Assembly (NCBI RefSeq): GCF_030409945.1 | Contig: NZ_JAUFQV010000025.1 | Span: 144,318 to 208,317, forward strand | DNA from: Vibrio tapetis subsp. quintayensis | GTDB lineage: Bacteria; Pseudomonadota; Gammaproteobacteria; Enterobacterales; Vibrionaceae | Length of the DNA: 64,000 nucleotides | Direction: 5' to 3' | Shown here: positions 1 through 8,933 of the stretch, one piece after another | Position numbering within the stretch: position 1 is the first letter of the stretch | Layout of the letters: each line of letters opens with the position of its first letter | The notes under the pieces: model-generated | The model's database searches: none | What the model saw: only the letters and a program-made list of their open reading frames with translations | Told to the model about the DNA's origin: nothing | Translations under genes and position numbers: made by a program

Positions 1-649
1 GCATATGAAGAACACGATCGCAACGCTGGGCTAACTCATTATCATGGGTGACTAAAATCAGTGTTGTGCCATGCTGCTTATTCAAATCAAATAAACGTTC
101 AATCACGTTTGCAGCTGTGTGCTGATCTAAGTTTCCGGTCGGTTCATCGGCAAACAATATTTCCGGGTTTATCATGAATGCACGAGCAAGGGCGACGCGC
201 TGTTGTTCTCCCCCAGAAAGTTGCGTTGGCAAGTGATCCATCCGTTCTTGTAGCCCAACCGATGTTAATAGCTGTTCTGCGCGCTCAGTATCTTCATCTT
301 CCCCACTCAATAAGCAGGGTAACGTGACGTTTTCTCGCGCCGTCAGTGTAGGGATAAGCAGAAAACTCTGAAATACAAAACCGATTGATTTACTTCTAAG
401 CGCTGCTCTTTGTTCGTCATCTAGCCCCATTAAAGACTGGCCCAAAAGGGATATTTCACCCTCACTGGGTAGGTCTAACCCTGCTAGCAGCGTCATTAAA
501 GTCGACTTACCTGCACCAGAAACTCCGACGATGGCGACACTCTCGCCTTTTTTAACATCCAAATTTACGCCTTCAAGGATTGTTAAACGCTCCTGATTAG
601 TCGTAACATGTTTAGCGATTGATTTAGCTTTAATAACGGACGTGCTCAT
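1..649 (-). CDS. ybbA: ABC transporter ATP-binding protein YbbA (partial, 3' end off window)
   Basis: This is the ATPase subunit of a LolD/MacB-like ABC system that pairs with a large YbbP-type permease at the inner membrane; the exact substrate is not established. The visible 216 codons carry a Walker A loop (GVSGAGKST), the ABC signature [14 protein letters not shown] and the H-loop region (VTHDNELA). Members of the family are about 228 residues, so only the last dozen or so are missing. The ATG at 649 is preceded by AAGGA at good spacing, and that site lies inside the divergent tesA gene. The ybbA-tesA divergent arrangement is also known from Escherichia coli. The permease gene would lie beyond the left edge. 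Confidence 0.93.
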   Translation of the reverse strand, partial: MSTSVIKAKSIAKHVTTNQERLTILEGVNLDVKKGESVAIVGVSGAGKSTLMTLLAGLDLPSEGEISLLGQSLMGLDDEQRAALRSKSIGFVFQSFLLIPTLTARENVTLPCLLSGEDEDTERAEQLLTSVGLQERMDHLPTQLSGGEQQRVALARAFMINPEILFADEPTGNLDQHTAANVIERLFDLNKQHGTTLILVTHDNELAQRCDRVLHM

Positions 650-1283
650 GATTAGATTCCTTTCGGTACTGACTTTTTGTTTTTTTATATTCACTAATGT
701 ATCAACTGCGCAAGCAACGACCAATGAAAATACGATACTAATATTGGGTGATAGCCTCAGCGCGGGTTATCAAATGAAACCCCAACAGGCATGGCCTCAC
801 CTATTATCACAACAGTTAGATGAACAAAACCTTAACACTCGAATAATAAATGCTTCTGTTTCGGGAGATACTACGGGCAATGGCCTTGCTCGAATAAATA
901 CCTTATTGGAATTACATAAGCCCAACTGGGTAGTCATTGAGCTGGGCGCCAACGATGGTCTTCGAGGTTTTCCTCCAAGTCGTATCCAAAGTAACCTGTC
1001 AGCCCTCATCACTCAAAGCCAAGCAGGTGGCGCCGAAGTGATACTAATGCAAATACGTATTCCACCTAATTATGGCAAGAAATACAACCAGTTATTTAAC
1101 AATTTGTACCCAAGGCTGGCTGATGAATTTGACATTCCGCTTATTCCTTTCTTTCTGGAACAAGTCATCGTAAAGCCTGAGTGGATGATGAACGATGGAT
1201 TACACCCCAAAGCTGAAGCTCAACCATGGATAGCCAATTACATCGGTGAGCAAATTTTACCATTCATAAAAACAGCAAGTTAA
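648..1283 (+). CDS. tesA: Multifunctional acyl-CoA thioesterase I / lysophospholipase L1 (TesA)
   Basis: This is a periplasmic SGNH/GDSL hydrolase that cleaves acyl-CoA, acyl esters and lysophospholipids. A signal peptide covers about the first 23 residues and ends in a TAQA-like site. The GDSL block with the nucleophilic Ser (ILGDSLSAGY), the Gly of block II (SGDTTGNG), the Asn of block III (ELGANDGLRG) and the Asp-His of block V (DGLHPKAEA) are all present, so it should be active. The total of 211 residues is normal. A GTG at 642 is also in frame, but the ATG at 648 gives a standard signal peptide. The start codon overlaps that of the divergent ybbA on one CATG. Confidence 0.93.
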   Translation: MIRFLSVLTFCFFIFTNVSTAQATTNENTILILGDSLSAGYQMKPQQAWPHLLSQQLDEQNLNTRIINASVSGDTTGNGLARINTLLELHKPNWVVIELGANDGLRGFPPSRIQSNLSALITQSQAGGAEVILMQIRIPPNYGKKYNQLFNNLYPRLADEFDIPLIPFFLEQVIVKPEWMMNDGLHPKAEAQPWIANYIGEQILPFIKTAS

Positions 1284-1438
1284 CTGTTCTAGCTCAATAC
1301 ATCTATCAAGGGCATCGTATATAGTTTACCAACGTTATTTACTATTTAGATAGGTACGGCCTGAGGACACTTTTGGATCACACGTCAATTTAAGTGAACC
1401 CAAAAGCCCAGGTCTTATTGGTGAAAGGACTGAGTTTT

Positions 1439-2638
1439 ATGCTAATTGAGCCCGTAATTAAAGGAGTGGTTGCTCGCTCTTCACATCCATTCGGCTGTCA
1501 TGCTGCCATTAAGGAACAAATCGAATTCGTAAAACAAGCAAAGCCCATCACCACCCGCCCTAAGCGCGTTCTTATTATTGGTGCTTCTTCTGGCTTTGGG
1601 CTTGCTTCTCGAATTGCACTGACGTTTGGCGGTGCCAATGCCGATACCATCGGTGTCTCGTTTGAAAAAGGCCCATCAGAGAAAGGCACCGGTTCTGCTG
1701 GGTGGTATAACAACATCTTTTTCAAACAAGAAGCAGAAAAAGCAGGCCGTACTGCCATTAATATTATTGGTGACGCATTTGCTCAAGATACCCGTAGACG
1801 TGTCATTGAAGCCATTGAAACCTATTTTGAAGGTGAAGTGGATCTCATCATCTACAGCTTGGCCGCCGGGTTTAGACCAAAGCCTGACAGTGAAGATTTT
1901 TGGCAATCCACCATCAAGCCAGTCGATACGGAAGTCTCTGGTGCTACAGTATTGTTAGATACTGACTCTTGGGTTGAATCCCATATTTCACCGGCATCGC
2001 AAGAAGAGTTAGACGCGACCATAAAAGTCATGGGCGGAGAAGACTGGGAAAGTTGGATAGATACACTTATCAATGAAGAATCCATCGCTCAAGGCTGCCA
2101 AACAGTCGCTTTCTCTTATATTGGTTCAGAGAAAACTCACGCGATTTACCTCGATGGCACACTTGGACAAGCTAAAATAGACTTGCACCAAACCAGCCAC
2201 GCATTAAACCTCAAACTTGCTCAGTTTGGTGGTGGAGCTTACGCTAGTGTGTGTAAAGCCCTTGTCACTAAAGCAAGTGTATTTATTCCTGCTTTCACTC
2301 CCTACATTTTAGCTCTATTTAAAGTGATGAAACAAAAAGGCACTCACGAGGGTTGCATTGAACAAATGCAGCGACTATTCCGAGATAAGCTTTATGCCGA
2401 TGGCAGAACGCCTGTAGATGCAGAGCGCCTCATCCGCATTGATGAGCTTGAACTGGATGCAGACACTCAAAGCCAAGTTAAATCTCTCATCGACCAAATG
2501 AACAGTACAAATTTTGCTGAAATTGGCGACTATCAAGGCTATAAAGGCGACTTCATGGCACTTAACGGCTTTGGGCTCGACGGGGTCAACTATGAAACTG
2601 AAGTTCCATTCGACGTACTAAAAGAGCTACAACCGTAA
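1439..2638 (+). CDS. fabV: Trans-2-enoyl-ACP/CoA reductase FabV (NADH)
   Basis: FabV catalyses the last reduction of each fatty-acid elongation cycle, converting enoyl-ACP to acyl-ACP with NADH in the cytoplasm. It is a large short-chain dehydrogenase relative and is naturally insensitive to triclosan. The glycine-rich cofactor loop (VLIIGASSGFGLASR) lies near residue 50, and the Tyr-x8-Lys catalytic pattern appears in YLDGTLGQAK. The 399 residues fit the family. The open frame extends upstream to a GTG at 1394, but the ATG at 1439 has AAAGGA nine bases before it and matches the usual FabV N-terminus (IEPVIKGVV). The residue after the catalytic Lys is Ile, where I recall a second Lys in some members. 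Confidence 0.95.
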   Translation: MLIEPVIKGVVARSSHPFGCHAAIKEQIEFVKQAKPITTRPKRVLIIGASSGFGLASRIALTFGGANADTIGVSFEKGPSEKGTGSAGWYNNIFFKQEAEKAGRTAINIIGDAFAQDTRRRVIEAIETYFEGEVDLIIYSLAAGFRPKPDSEDFWQSTIKPVDTEVSGATVLLDTDSWVESHISPASQEELDATIKVMGGEDWESWIDTLINEESIAQGCQTVAFSYIGSEKTHAIYLDGTLGQAKIDLHQTSHALNLKLAQFGGGAYASVCKALVTKASVFIPAFTPYILALFKVMKQKGTHEGCIEQMQRLFRDKLYADGRTPVDAERLIRIDELELDADTQSQVKSLIDQMNSTNFAEIGDYQGYKGDFMALNGFGLDGVNYETEVPFDVLKELQP

Positions 2639-2648
2639 CTTTCGCTCA

Positions 2649-2704
2649 GATACTGTGCAGTTTCCACTTGTATGTACATTGCACAGTATCAAAGTTGCAA
2701 CTTT
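2649..2704. repeat. Inverted repeat plus 14-bp palindrome downstream of fabV
   Basis: Eleven-base perfect arms (GATACTGTGCA at 2649-2659 and TGCACAGTATC at 2680-2690) surround a 20-base loop. They are immediately followed by the perfect palindrome AAAGTTGCAACTTT at 2691-2704. There is no T-run after the hairpin, so it is not a textbook intrinsic terminator. It may be an mRNA 3' end structure or a protein-binding site. Confidence 0.5.
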
Positions 2705-2920
2705 TCTCAATTCCTCGCAATATAATTGAACTTAGCGTTGTTGTTCTGACCAACCCAGTCTTATACTTAAGAAATCAAGACACAGGTAATGGGTTTCGAT
2801 TTTTCCTACCGTTAATAGTACGTAATTCTAAATGGTCACTTTGCTAAACAACGGTAAATGCTCGAACCCATAGCGCTCTTCAAGGATGAAGATCAATACC
2901 GCTCAAAGGAACAATAATGC

Positions 2921-4813
2921 ATGCCAAAAGTACCCACAAATACCATAGAAGTACCTCCATACATGCTCAATGGATGGCAGAATATCGTCGATCTGATTGC
3001 AACCTTGTCTACGGTTCCTTCAGCATTGATCATGCGAATTCATGAGGAAAGCATTGAAGTCCTTGTTGGCAACCAGTCTCCACACTCTCCGTACAAAACC
3101 GGCAGCAGTGAAACATTGGGGGGTGGGCTATATTGTGAGTCCGTCGTCGAAAGCAATGCGCCTCTGTGTGTTCCTAATGCATTGCAAGACCCAAACTGGA
3201 GCAACAACCCCGATATCAAATTAGGCATGATTGCTTATTACGGCATCCCTATTAATTGGCCTAATGGTGACAGCTTCGGCACCATATGCATGCTCGACAG
3301 GCAAGAGAATCATTTTGAATCGACATTTCGTGACTTAATTGAATCATTTCGCATATCAATTGAGTCTCAACTCGCCCTTTTGTATCAACACGCGATTTTG
3401 CATCGATCCAACAAAGATCTTAAGCTAAGGGTAAAAAGCCGCACCGAAGATCTTGCGAACCTGAATTTTTCTTTGTGCGCCGAAATCGAGAAACGAAAGG
3501 AAGCCGAGCAAAAAGTCGCCTACCAGAAAACCCACGACTTGGGGACAGGCTTCATTAACCGCAATGCACTCATCGAAGAAACAACGCCTATTTTCAAGAG
3601 GGTTCAAAACTCTCCATCAAGCATGGTGTATATCCATATTGGTTTTACAAACGGTCGACGACTTCAAAACCGGTTCGGTTACGATGTGTTTGATAACGTA
3701 TTGCGCGAATATAGAAACCGCGTCGGCCCTATTAAAGCAAAACAATCGATTACCGCTCGCACATCAACCATTGATTTGGTGGTTGCACTGGAACTTGACC
3801 CTAGTGAAACGGATGTCGAACTGGTTTGTAAAAAGCTCGTGGATATCAGCCACTCTGACTTTTTTGTTGGTGACGAGCCGCTGCACTTGCATGCCTACGT
3901 TGGGGTCGCGACCTCCTTAGACAGTAAAACACCCGATGAAATGCTCAAACATGCAGGGGAAGCGATGATCGCTTGCCGCGATACCGGCAAAAAATACGCG
4001 TTTTACGCCAATACTAAAGTCACGTCTCCTTCAACAAACCAACTGGAGAGCTATTTGCTGGAGGCCGTCCGCAGCAACGACTTGATGCTCTATTTTCAAC
4101 CTAAAGTTTCCCCTAAGAGCGGGAAATGGCTCGGCGCTGAGGCTCTTCTAAGGTGGAATCACCCGGTACTAGGGCAAGTATCTAATGATTCCTTGATCCA
4201 ACTGGCTGAACAAAACGGTCTGATATTTGAAGTGGGCAATTATGTACTGCGCACTGCTATTGAACGTGCCAGCGAGTGGACCCAATACGTTGAAGACTTC
4301 AAGGTTGCCGTTAACGTTTCGGCCATGCAGTTACGCGATGTTCATTTCGTCGAACAAGTGGAACATCTATTGGAGACATACCACTTACCTGCCCGTTATT
4401 TAGAGATAGAAGTCACCGAGTCTAGCCTAATTGCTGATGAGTTTTTGGCAGGCAATACTCTGCATGCCCTACACCAACTGGGAATCACTCTGTCTCTAGA
4501 TGACTTTGGCACGGGGTATTCGTCGTTCAGTTATTTGAAAAAATACCCATTTGATTGCATCAAGATCGACAAGAGCTTCATCATCCAAATCACTCGAAGC
4601 TCACAAGACAGAGAGATCGTTCGCTCGATCATTAATGTCGCCAAAAAACTGCACCTAAAAGTCGTTATGGAAGGTATTGAAACTTCCGAGCAAGAGCAAT
4701 TTATCTTAGACGAGGGCTGTGATTATGGCCAAGGCTACTTATATGGCAAACCAATGAACTGCCAAGTTTTCGAACAAAGCTTAATTTCGAGAAACTATAA
4801 CGGCACAACCTAG
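2921..4813 (+). CDS. GAF - degenerate GGDEF - EAL protein (predicted c-di-GMP phosphodiesterase)
   Basis: This 630-residue soluble protein has a GAF-type sensory domain (about residues 20-165), a coiled-coil linker (about 165-205), a GGDEF-like domain and an EAL domain. The GGDEF signature is lost: around residues 281-285 the sequence reads ARTSTIDLVVAL instead of GGDEF, so no cyclase activity is expected. The EAL domain looks intact, with EALLRW at 407, VNVSAMQL, EVTES, DDFGTGYSS, KIDKS and EGIET, so c-di-GMP hydrolysis is predicted. No membrane segment or signal peptide is seen. AAAGGA precedes the ATG by ten bases. The GAF ligand cannot be told from sequence. Confidence 0.9.
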   Translation: MPKVPTNTIEVPPYMLNGWQNIVDLIATLSTVPSALIMRIHEESIEVLVGNQSPHSPYKTGSSETLGGGLYCESVVESNAPLCVPNALQDPNWSNNPDIKLGMIAYYGIPINWPNGDSFGTICMLDRQENHFESTFRDLIESFRISIESQLALLYQHAILHRSNKDLKLRVKSRTEDLANLNFSLCAEIEKRKEAEQKVAYQKTHDLGTGFINRNALIEETTPIFKRVQNSPSSMVYIHIGFTNGRRLQNRFGYDVFDNVLREYRNRVGPIKAKQSITARTSTIDLVVALELDPSETDVELVCKKLVDISHSDFFVGDEPLHLHAYVGVATSLDSKTPDEMLKHAGEAMIACRDTGKKYAFYANTKVTSPSTNQLESYLLEAVRSNDLMLYFQPKVSPKSGKWLGAEALLRWNHPVLGQVSNDSLIQLAEQNGLIFEVGNYVLRTAIERASEWTQYVEDFKVAVNVSAMQLRDVHFVEQVEHLLETYHLPARYLEIEVTESSLIADEFLAGNTLHALHQLGITLSLDDFGTGYSSFSYLKKYPFDCIKIDKSFIIQITRSSQDREIVRSIINVAKKLHLKVVMEGIETSEQEQFILDEGCDYGQGYLYGKPMNCQVFEQSLISRNYNGTT

Positions 4814-4920
4814 CTTAAAAAGCCCGTAATTGATGAATTAGAGTAACTATTTTTTGCTTAAAGGGCTTGGGTTTTCTATAATCCTCGCCCAACTTCCTAT
4901 CTAAGTAAAAGTAGTGCCCT

Positions 4921-6570
4921 ATGGATCTATTGATCGCAACTCTCAAAAAATTGGAAAAACAAAATTATCGCGCTTATCAGCAAATCAAAGGAAGTTATGA
5001 TTTTGGTGATTTTGATCTTCACATAGACACTACTCAAGCCGACCCTTACGCACCAGCATCACGCCTTCGTGCGACTCGTGCTTGGTCTTTAACCGGCCTA
5101 GACTGGCTAAAAGAGACGTCTCCTGCTTACCAAATTGCTGCTAGAGACTTTATTGCTCGCGCTTTTTGTCATTTTGCAAACCAAGAAAACAGCGTATTCA
5201 TGTCGTTAAGCGGCCAGACCGTTCTCGACCAAACATGCGTTCTGTTTACAGACCACGGCATTGAACTTCGCTTTCGTGTCGACTTACCAGCAGACGGCCG
5301 CACCATTTTGGGAAAGCGAGCCATCAATGTGTTGTCTTTCCACCTACCTAAGTTCATTCGTAAAGCAACGATTGAACGTGAACTTGATATTGCGGCATTG
5401 AAGAAGCATTGCGAGGCCATTGAAGATCAGGTTGCATTACGTGCTCAACTGGACGATCGCAACTTAGTTTCTTTCATTGGTGATGGCAGTATCTTACCTC
5501 GTTTTGCTGGTAACAGTGACCTACCGATGAAAGAAGCGGTTGCATTTCAGTCTCCTGACTCTCTCGCCGTTGAATTAACAACGCCGAACTCAGGCACAGT
5601 TCGGGGTATGGGTATTCCAAAAGGCATCACCCTCATTGTTGGGGGTGGTTTTCACGGTAAATCGACATTATTGAATGCGGTGGAACGCTCTATCTATAAC
5701 CACATTCCTGGTGATGGCCGTGAACTTATTGTCAGCAACTTAAGTGCGATGAAGATCCGTGCTGAAGACGGTCGCTGCGTTCATAACCTAAACCTATCAA
5801 ATTACATAAACCATTTACCACAAGGTCGTGATACCGAAGACTTCTCGACTCAAGACGCGTCTGGTTCAACATCACAGGCGGCTTGGTTACAAGAATCATT
5901 GGAAGCTGGGGCGAAAAGCCTTCTTATCGATGAAGATACGTCGGCGACTAACTTCATGATTCGCGATGAGCGTATGCAGGCGTTGGTATCTAAAGGTGAC
6001 GAGCCGATCACACCATTGGTCGATCGCATCGGGCAATTACGCGACGAGCTAAGTATTTCTACGGTTATTGTTATGGGGGGCTCCGGCGACTACTTAGACG
6101 TTGCGGATACCGTCATTCAAATGCACGACTATCAAGCCGTTGACGTAACAGAAAAAGCAAAGCTAGTCATTGCTCAACACCCATCACAACGACTTCAAGA
6201 AGCGAGTGAAACACTTAATACGTTTGCGCCGCGTCAGTTCAACCCTGGTTGTTTGCAAGCGATATTGGCGGATGGAAAGTTCCGCGTGAATGCAAAAGGC
6301 AAAGATGGCTTGCGATTTGGTAAAGAGCAAGTTGATATTTCTGTATTGGAACAGCTTGAATCTGCCAATGAAATCAACGCAATTGGTTGGGTGTGGTTTC
6401 AAATGGCGCAAATGACGGGTTGGTTAAACGCGCCAGCCGAAGATATTGACGCACTGCTAAGTTCTGAGCAATGGTATGCAAATATGCCAAACCATGGTGA
6501 CATTGCAAAGCCAAGAACATTAGACGTAATGGCAACCCTTAACCGTATGCGCAAAGCCCAGTTTAAATAA
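4921..6570 (+). CDS. Predicted ATPase of the ABC class (COG3044-type), function unknown
   Basis: This 549-residue cytoplasmic protein belongs to a family described only as an ABC-class ATPase. The P-loop GGGFHGKSTLL lies at about residues 240-250 and a Walker B-like strand with acidic residues (SLLIDEDTSATNFM) near 340. A large N-terminal region without recognisable motifs precedes the P-loop. There is no transmembrane segment, so it is not an ordinary transporter. It stands alone between the GGDEF/EAL gene and a strong terminator. The start ATG at 4921 gives a normal N-terminus. I know of no established substrate or process for the family. Confidence 0.85.
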   Translation: MDLLIATLKKLEKQNYRAYQQIKGSYDFGDFDLHIDTTQADPYAPASRLRATRAWSLTGLDWLKETSPAYQIAARDFIARAFCHFANQENSVFMSLSGQTVLDQTCVLFTDHGIELRFRVDLPADGRTILGKRAINVLSFHLPKFIRKATIERELDIAALKKHCEAIEDQVALRAQLDDRNLVSFIGDGSILPRFAGNSDLPMKEAVAFQSPDSLAVELTTPNSGTVRGMGIPKGITLIVGGGFHGKSTLLNAVERSIYNHIPGDGRELIVSNLSAMKIRAEDGRCVHNLNLSNYINHLPQGRDTEDFSTQDASGSTSQAAWLQESLEAGAKSLLIDEDTSATNFMIRDERMQALVSKGDEPITPLVDRIGQLRDELSISTVIVMGGSGDYLDVADTVIQMHDYQAVDVTEKAKLVIAQHPSQRLQEASETLNTFAPRQFNPGCLQAILADGKFRVNAKGKDGLRFGKEQVDISVLEQLESANEINAIGWVWFQMAQMTGWLNAPAEDIDALLSSEQWYANMPNHGDIAKPRTLDVMATLNRMRKAQFK

Positions 6571-6607
6571 CCGAACTGGCTTTCTTGATTGCCATGTTAC
6601 AGGCAAC

Positions 6608-6635
6608 AAAAAAGGAGCTTAATCGCTCCTTTTTT
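6608..6635 (+). terminator. Intrinsic terminator after the ABC-class ATPase
   Basis: The stem AAAAAAGGAGC / GCTCCTTTTTT with a short loop is followed by a T-run. It lies about 40 bases after the stop codon of the plus-strand ATPase. Because the stem is flanked by A and T runs, it could also stop transcripts from the minus-strand microprotein at 6655-6750. Confidence 0.85.
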
Positions 6636-6654
6636 ATTCTTATTGAGCTTCGCC

Positions 6655-6750
6655 TCATAAACCTGCCAGCGGTACAAAATACACAAGCGCTGACCAAGCA
6701 AAAACCCAAGCTACAACCATAACCGTATCGAGCAAATCAGTACTCCACAT
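6655..6750 (-). CDS. Predicted 31-residue single-pass membrane microprotein
   Basis: A 31-codon ORF starts with ATG at 6750 and has the strong ribosome-binding site GGAGG five bases upstream. The product begins MWSTDLLDTV and then runs as an almost uninterrupted hydrophobic segment with several Trp and aromatic residues (VMVVAWVFAWSALVYFV), ending in PLAGL. It therefore looks like a one-pass inner-membrane microprotein, perhaps an accessory subunit of a larger membrane complex as CydX-type proteins are; that comparison concerns size and topology only. It sits upstream of a bidirectional-looking terminator. The family is not recognised. Confidence 0.6.
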   Translation of the reverse strand: MWSTDLLDTVMVVAWVFAWSALVYFVPLAGL

Positions 6751-6897
6751 GGCATCCTCCAACAATTCGTGATTTCCAAAACAGGTCACGGCGGCAACCT
6801 ATCGATTTCGAATCATCTCTCATTGTTAATAGAGCAATATCTATACCAATTAATTCATTTTAACGCTCGACGCCTTTTTTTATGATACAGATAGTGA

Positions 6898-8625
6898 TTA
6901 CTTAGAATGCTGCCAAGGTATCGGATCGCGGTCAAATAGGTCAGGTGTACTGCGTAAAAGATCAATGAAGCAATCCGCCATTGAATACGTGGTAGTTCCC
7001 TCGCCTTCCATATTCAAAATTGCAAAATAGCCTTCTTTACCTTTCATCGTATAAGCCGTTGAACAACCACGATATAAATCGTCACAGTTTACCGTATTCC
7101 ACTCTCCCTGTTGCAGAATTTTTAGGCTGCTGATCCGCTGACCCATCGGTGCGTCTGGGAGATATTGAAAACGCAGATTATGGGTGTACGGGTAACTCCC
7201 AGAGCCGGTACCGTCAACGCCGTTTCCAGTTGCATTGTTGATGGCTCCCTCCAACATTAACTGCAAGTGCTGACCACGAATGTCGTAATACCCTACCGGA
7301 ATCGCAAACGGCAATATTTTACCTGCTATGTCGTCAACCGTTATGTCACCGGCCGCCAGCGAGTTACGAATACCGCCCGCGTTATGTACAGAAAACTCAA
7401 CGTTATAATCTGACTTATTCATCATTTTAAAAAACGATTCCGCAACGAGCGGACCTAGCTGACTTGGTCCTTGTTCGTCTGGAATACGAACGTGCCTCAA
7501 ATTGATTGGCGAGCGTCCAATCACTTGCGACTTAATTTCATTGACTCTTGGGCGGTATTTATCATCTAGAATCGCTTTGACTTTGGCATCTTTAGTACAA
7601 CGAACCACATTGGGATGTGCGTATATTTGCTTTTGGGTCTGTTCGTAAACGTGATCGTCCACCAGCTCTTCTAAACTGGCATCCATACCCAATCTACGTC
7701 CGACTAACAATTCATTACGCCCTTCAAAACGCGTAACCTTACCATTGGTGTCAAAATCGATTTCACAATGACCCATAAATTGTGCATAACAGCCAGCCTG
7801 AACAATGCGGGTATCATTTACTGTAATGCCATACGCATCTTGCATAGGAAACCCAAGGTCCGTGAAGTCGCCTTGTAACTGATGAGAATGGCCACCAACA
7901 ATTAAACTGATACCATCAATCGCTTTTGCTAGTTGCTGATCTTCTTCATAGCCGAGGTGGCTTAAAAGAATGATTTTATTAATGCCCGACTTGTGAATAG
8001 CTTGAACGGTTTGTTCGGCAACCATAGTCGCATTAAGAAAAGGAGTATCACTGTCAGGGTTGGAGATAGCCGCCATTTTATCCAGAGATAAGCCAAACAG
8101 CGCCACTGGCTCACCTTCAACATCAATCGTTAACCAACTTCCCACTCCAACATCGGCTTGGTAGCTGTGTAAATTAGCCTTAGTCGACAGTGGGTTCTTT
8201 TTATTCGATTGCTCGGCTGAGAGATCCCAATTACTTGCAAGCATTGGGAACTCAATCCTATCTAAAAAATCCGCAACGGGTTCATTACCCATATCCAGCT
8301 CATGATTTCCGATCACCATTGCGTCTGGTTTAATCGCATTGAGCATTTCTGCGTTGGCTTCGCCCTTAAATAAGGAAAAGTACAATGTCCCTTGAAAACA
8401 GTCGCCAGCGTGTAAAAACACAAATTTTCTATTCGCTTGCTTAGTGTGGCTTCTAAGTTGCTCGATCCGATTTGCGATTCGAGCAAAGCCACCCACACTG
8501 ACAAATGGAGCCACCTGTTTACCGTTGACACACAAATGCAATTGCATTGTGCTTGGTTCAAAGTAAGAGTGAGTATCGTTAATGTGCGCTAACGTTAGCG
8601 CGGCAGGTTTGTTGATATTAGTCAT
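6898..8625 (-). CDS. Bifunctional metallophosphatase / 5'-nucleotidase family protein
   Basis: This 575-residue enzyme has an N-terminal calcineurin-like metallophosphatase domain (HINDTHSYF, GDCFQG, GNHELD and VGGHSHQL provide metal ligands) and a C-terminal 5'-nucleotidase substrate-binding domain (VHNAGGIRNSLAAGD). It is expected to hydrolyse nucleotides or related phosphoesters. UshA-type relatives are usually exported, but here the N-terminus (MTNINKPAALTLAHIND) has no signal peptide and runs straight into the first metal motif, which suggests a cytoplasmic location. It is a single gene divergent from ybjD. The true substrate cannot be fixed from sequence. Confidence 0.88.
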   Translation of the reverse strand: MTNINKPAALTLAHINDTHSYFEPSTMQLHLCVNGKQVAPFVSVGGFARIANRIEQLRSHTKQANRKFVFLHAGDCFQGTLYFSLFKGEANAEMLNAIKPDAMVIGNHELDMGNEPVADFLDRIEFPMLASNWDLSAEQSNKKNPLSTKANLHSYQADVGVGSWLTIDVEGEPVALFGLSLDKMAAISNPDSDTPFLNATMVAEQTVQAIHKSGINKIILLSHLGYEEDQQLAKAIDGISLIVGGHSHQLQGDFTDLGFPMQDAYGITVNDTRIVQAGCYAQFMGHCEIDFDTNGKVTRFEGRNELLVGRRLGMDASLEELVDDHVYEQTQKQIYAHPNVVRCTKDAKVKAILDDKYRPRVNEIKSQVIGRSPINLRHVRIPDEQGPSQLGPLVAESFFKMMNKSDYNVEFSVHNAGGIRNSLAAGDITVDDIAGKILPFAIPVGYYDIRGQHLQLMLEGAINNATGNGVDGTGSGSYPYTHNLRFQYLPDAPMGQRISSLKILQQGEWNTVNCDDLYRGCSTAYTMKGKEGYFAILNMEGEGTTTYSMADCFIDLLRSTPDLFDRDPIPWQHSK

Positions 8626-8933
8626 AGTATTTTTTTCTTTTTATATTGTTTATCATTTTGATTTCATTGTTAGTTTATCATAGGTCACATTTCGTGACAG
8701 TTAAATGACACTAACGCCGAATGGCGCACTGTACGTCCACCTAACCGTTAATGACCAAAACAAAGGCCTCAAGTTAGCTAACCTATGTTTCACGGCGCCA
8801 ACATTCGTACAAAAATCAAGCTATCACGCGGCCAGAGCTTCCCCTAAGTAGTTGTTATTTAATAACTGTGATCAAGTAACCGCTCAAATCATCCATACTC
8901 ATATATGCTTAGTAATATCACGGAGGTTCTTAC
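8626..8933. other. Divergent intergenic region between the phosphatase gene and ybjD
   Basis: These 308 bases should hold the promoters of both flanking genes. The first 60 bases are very AT-rich. No ORF, convincing operator or strong hairpin was found. Confidence 0.5.
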
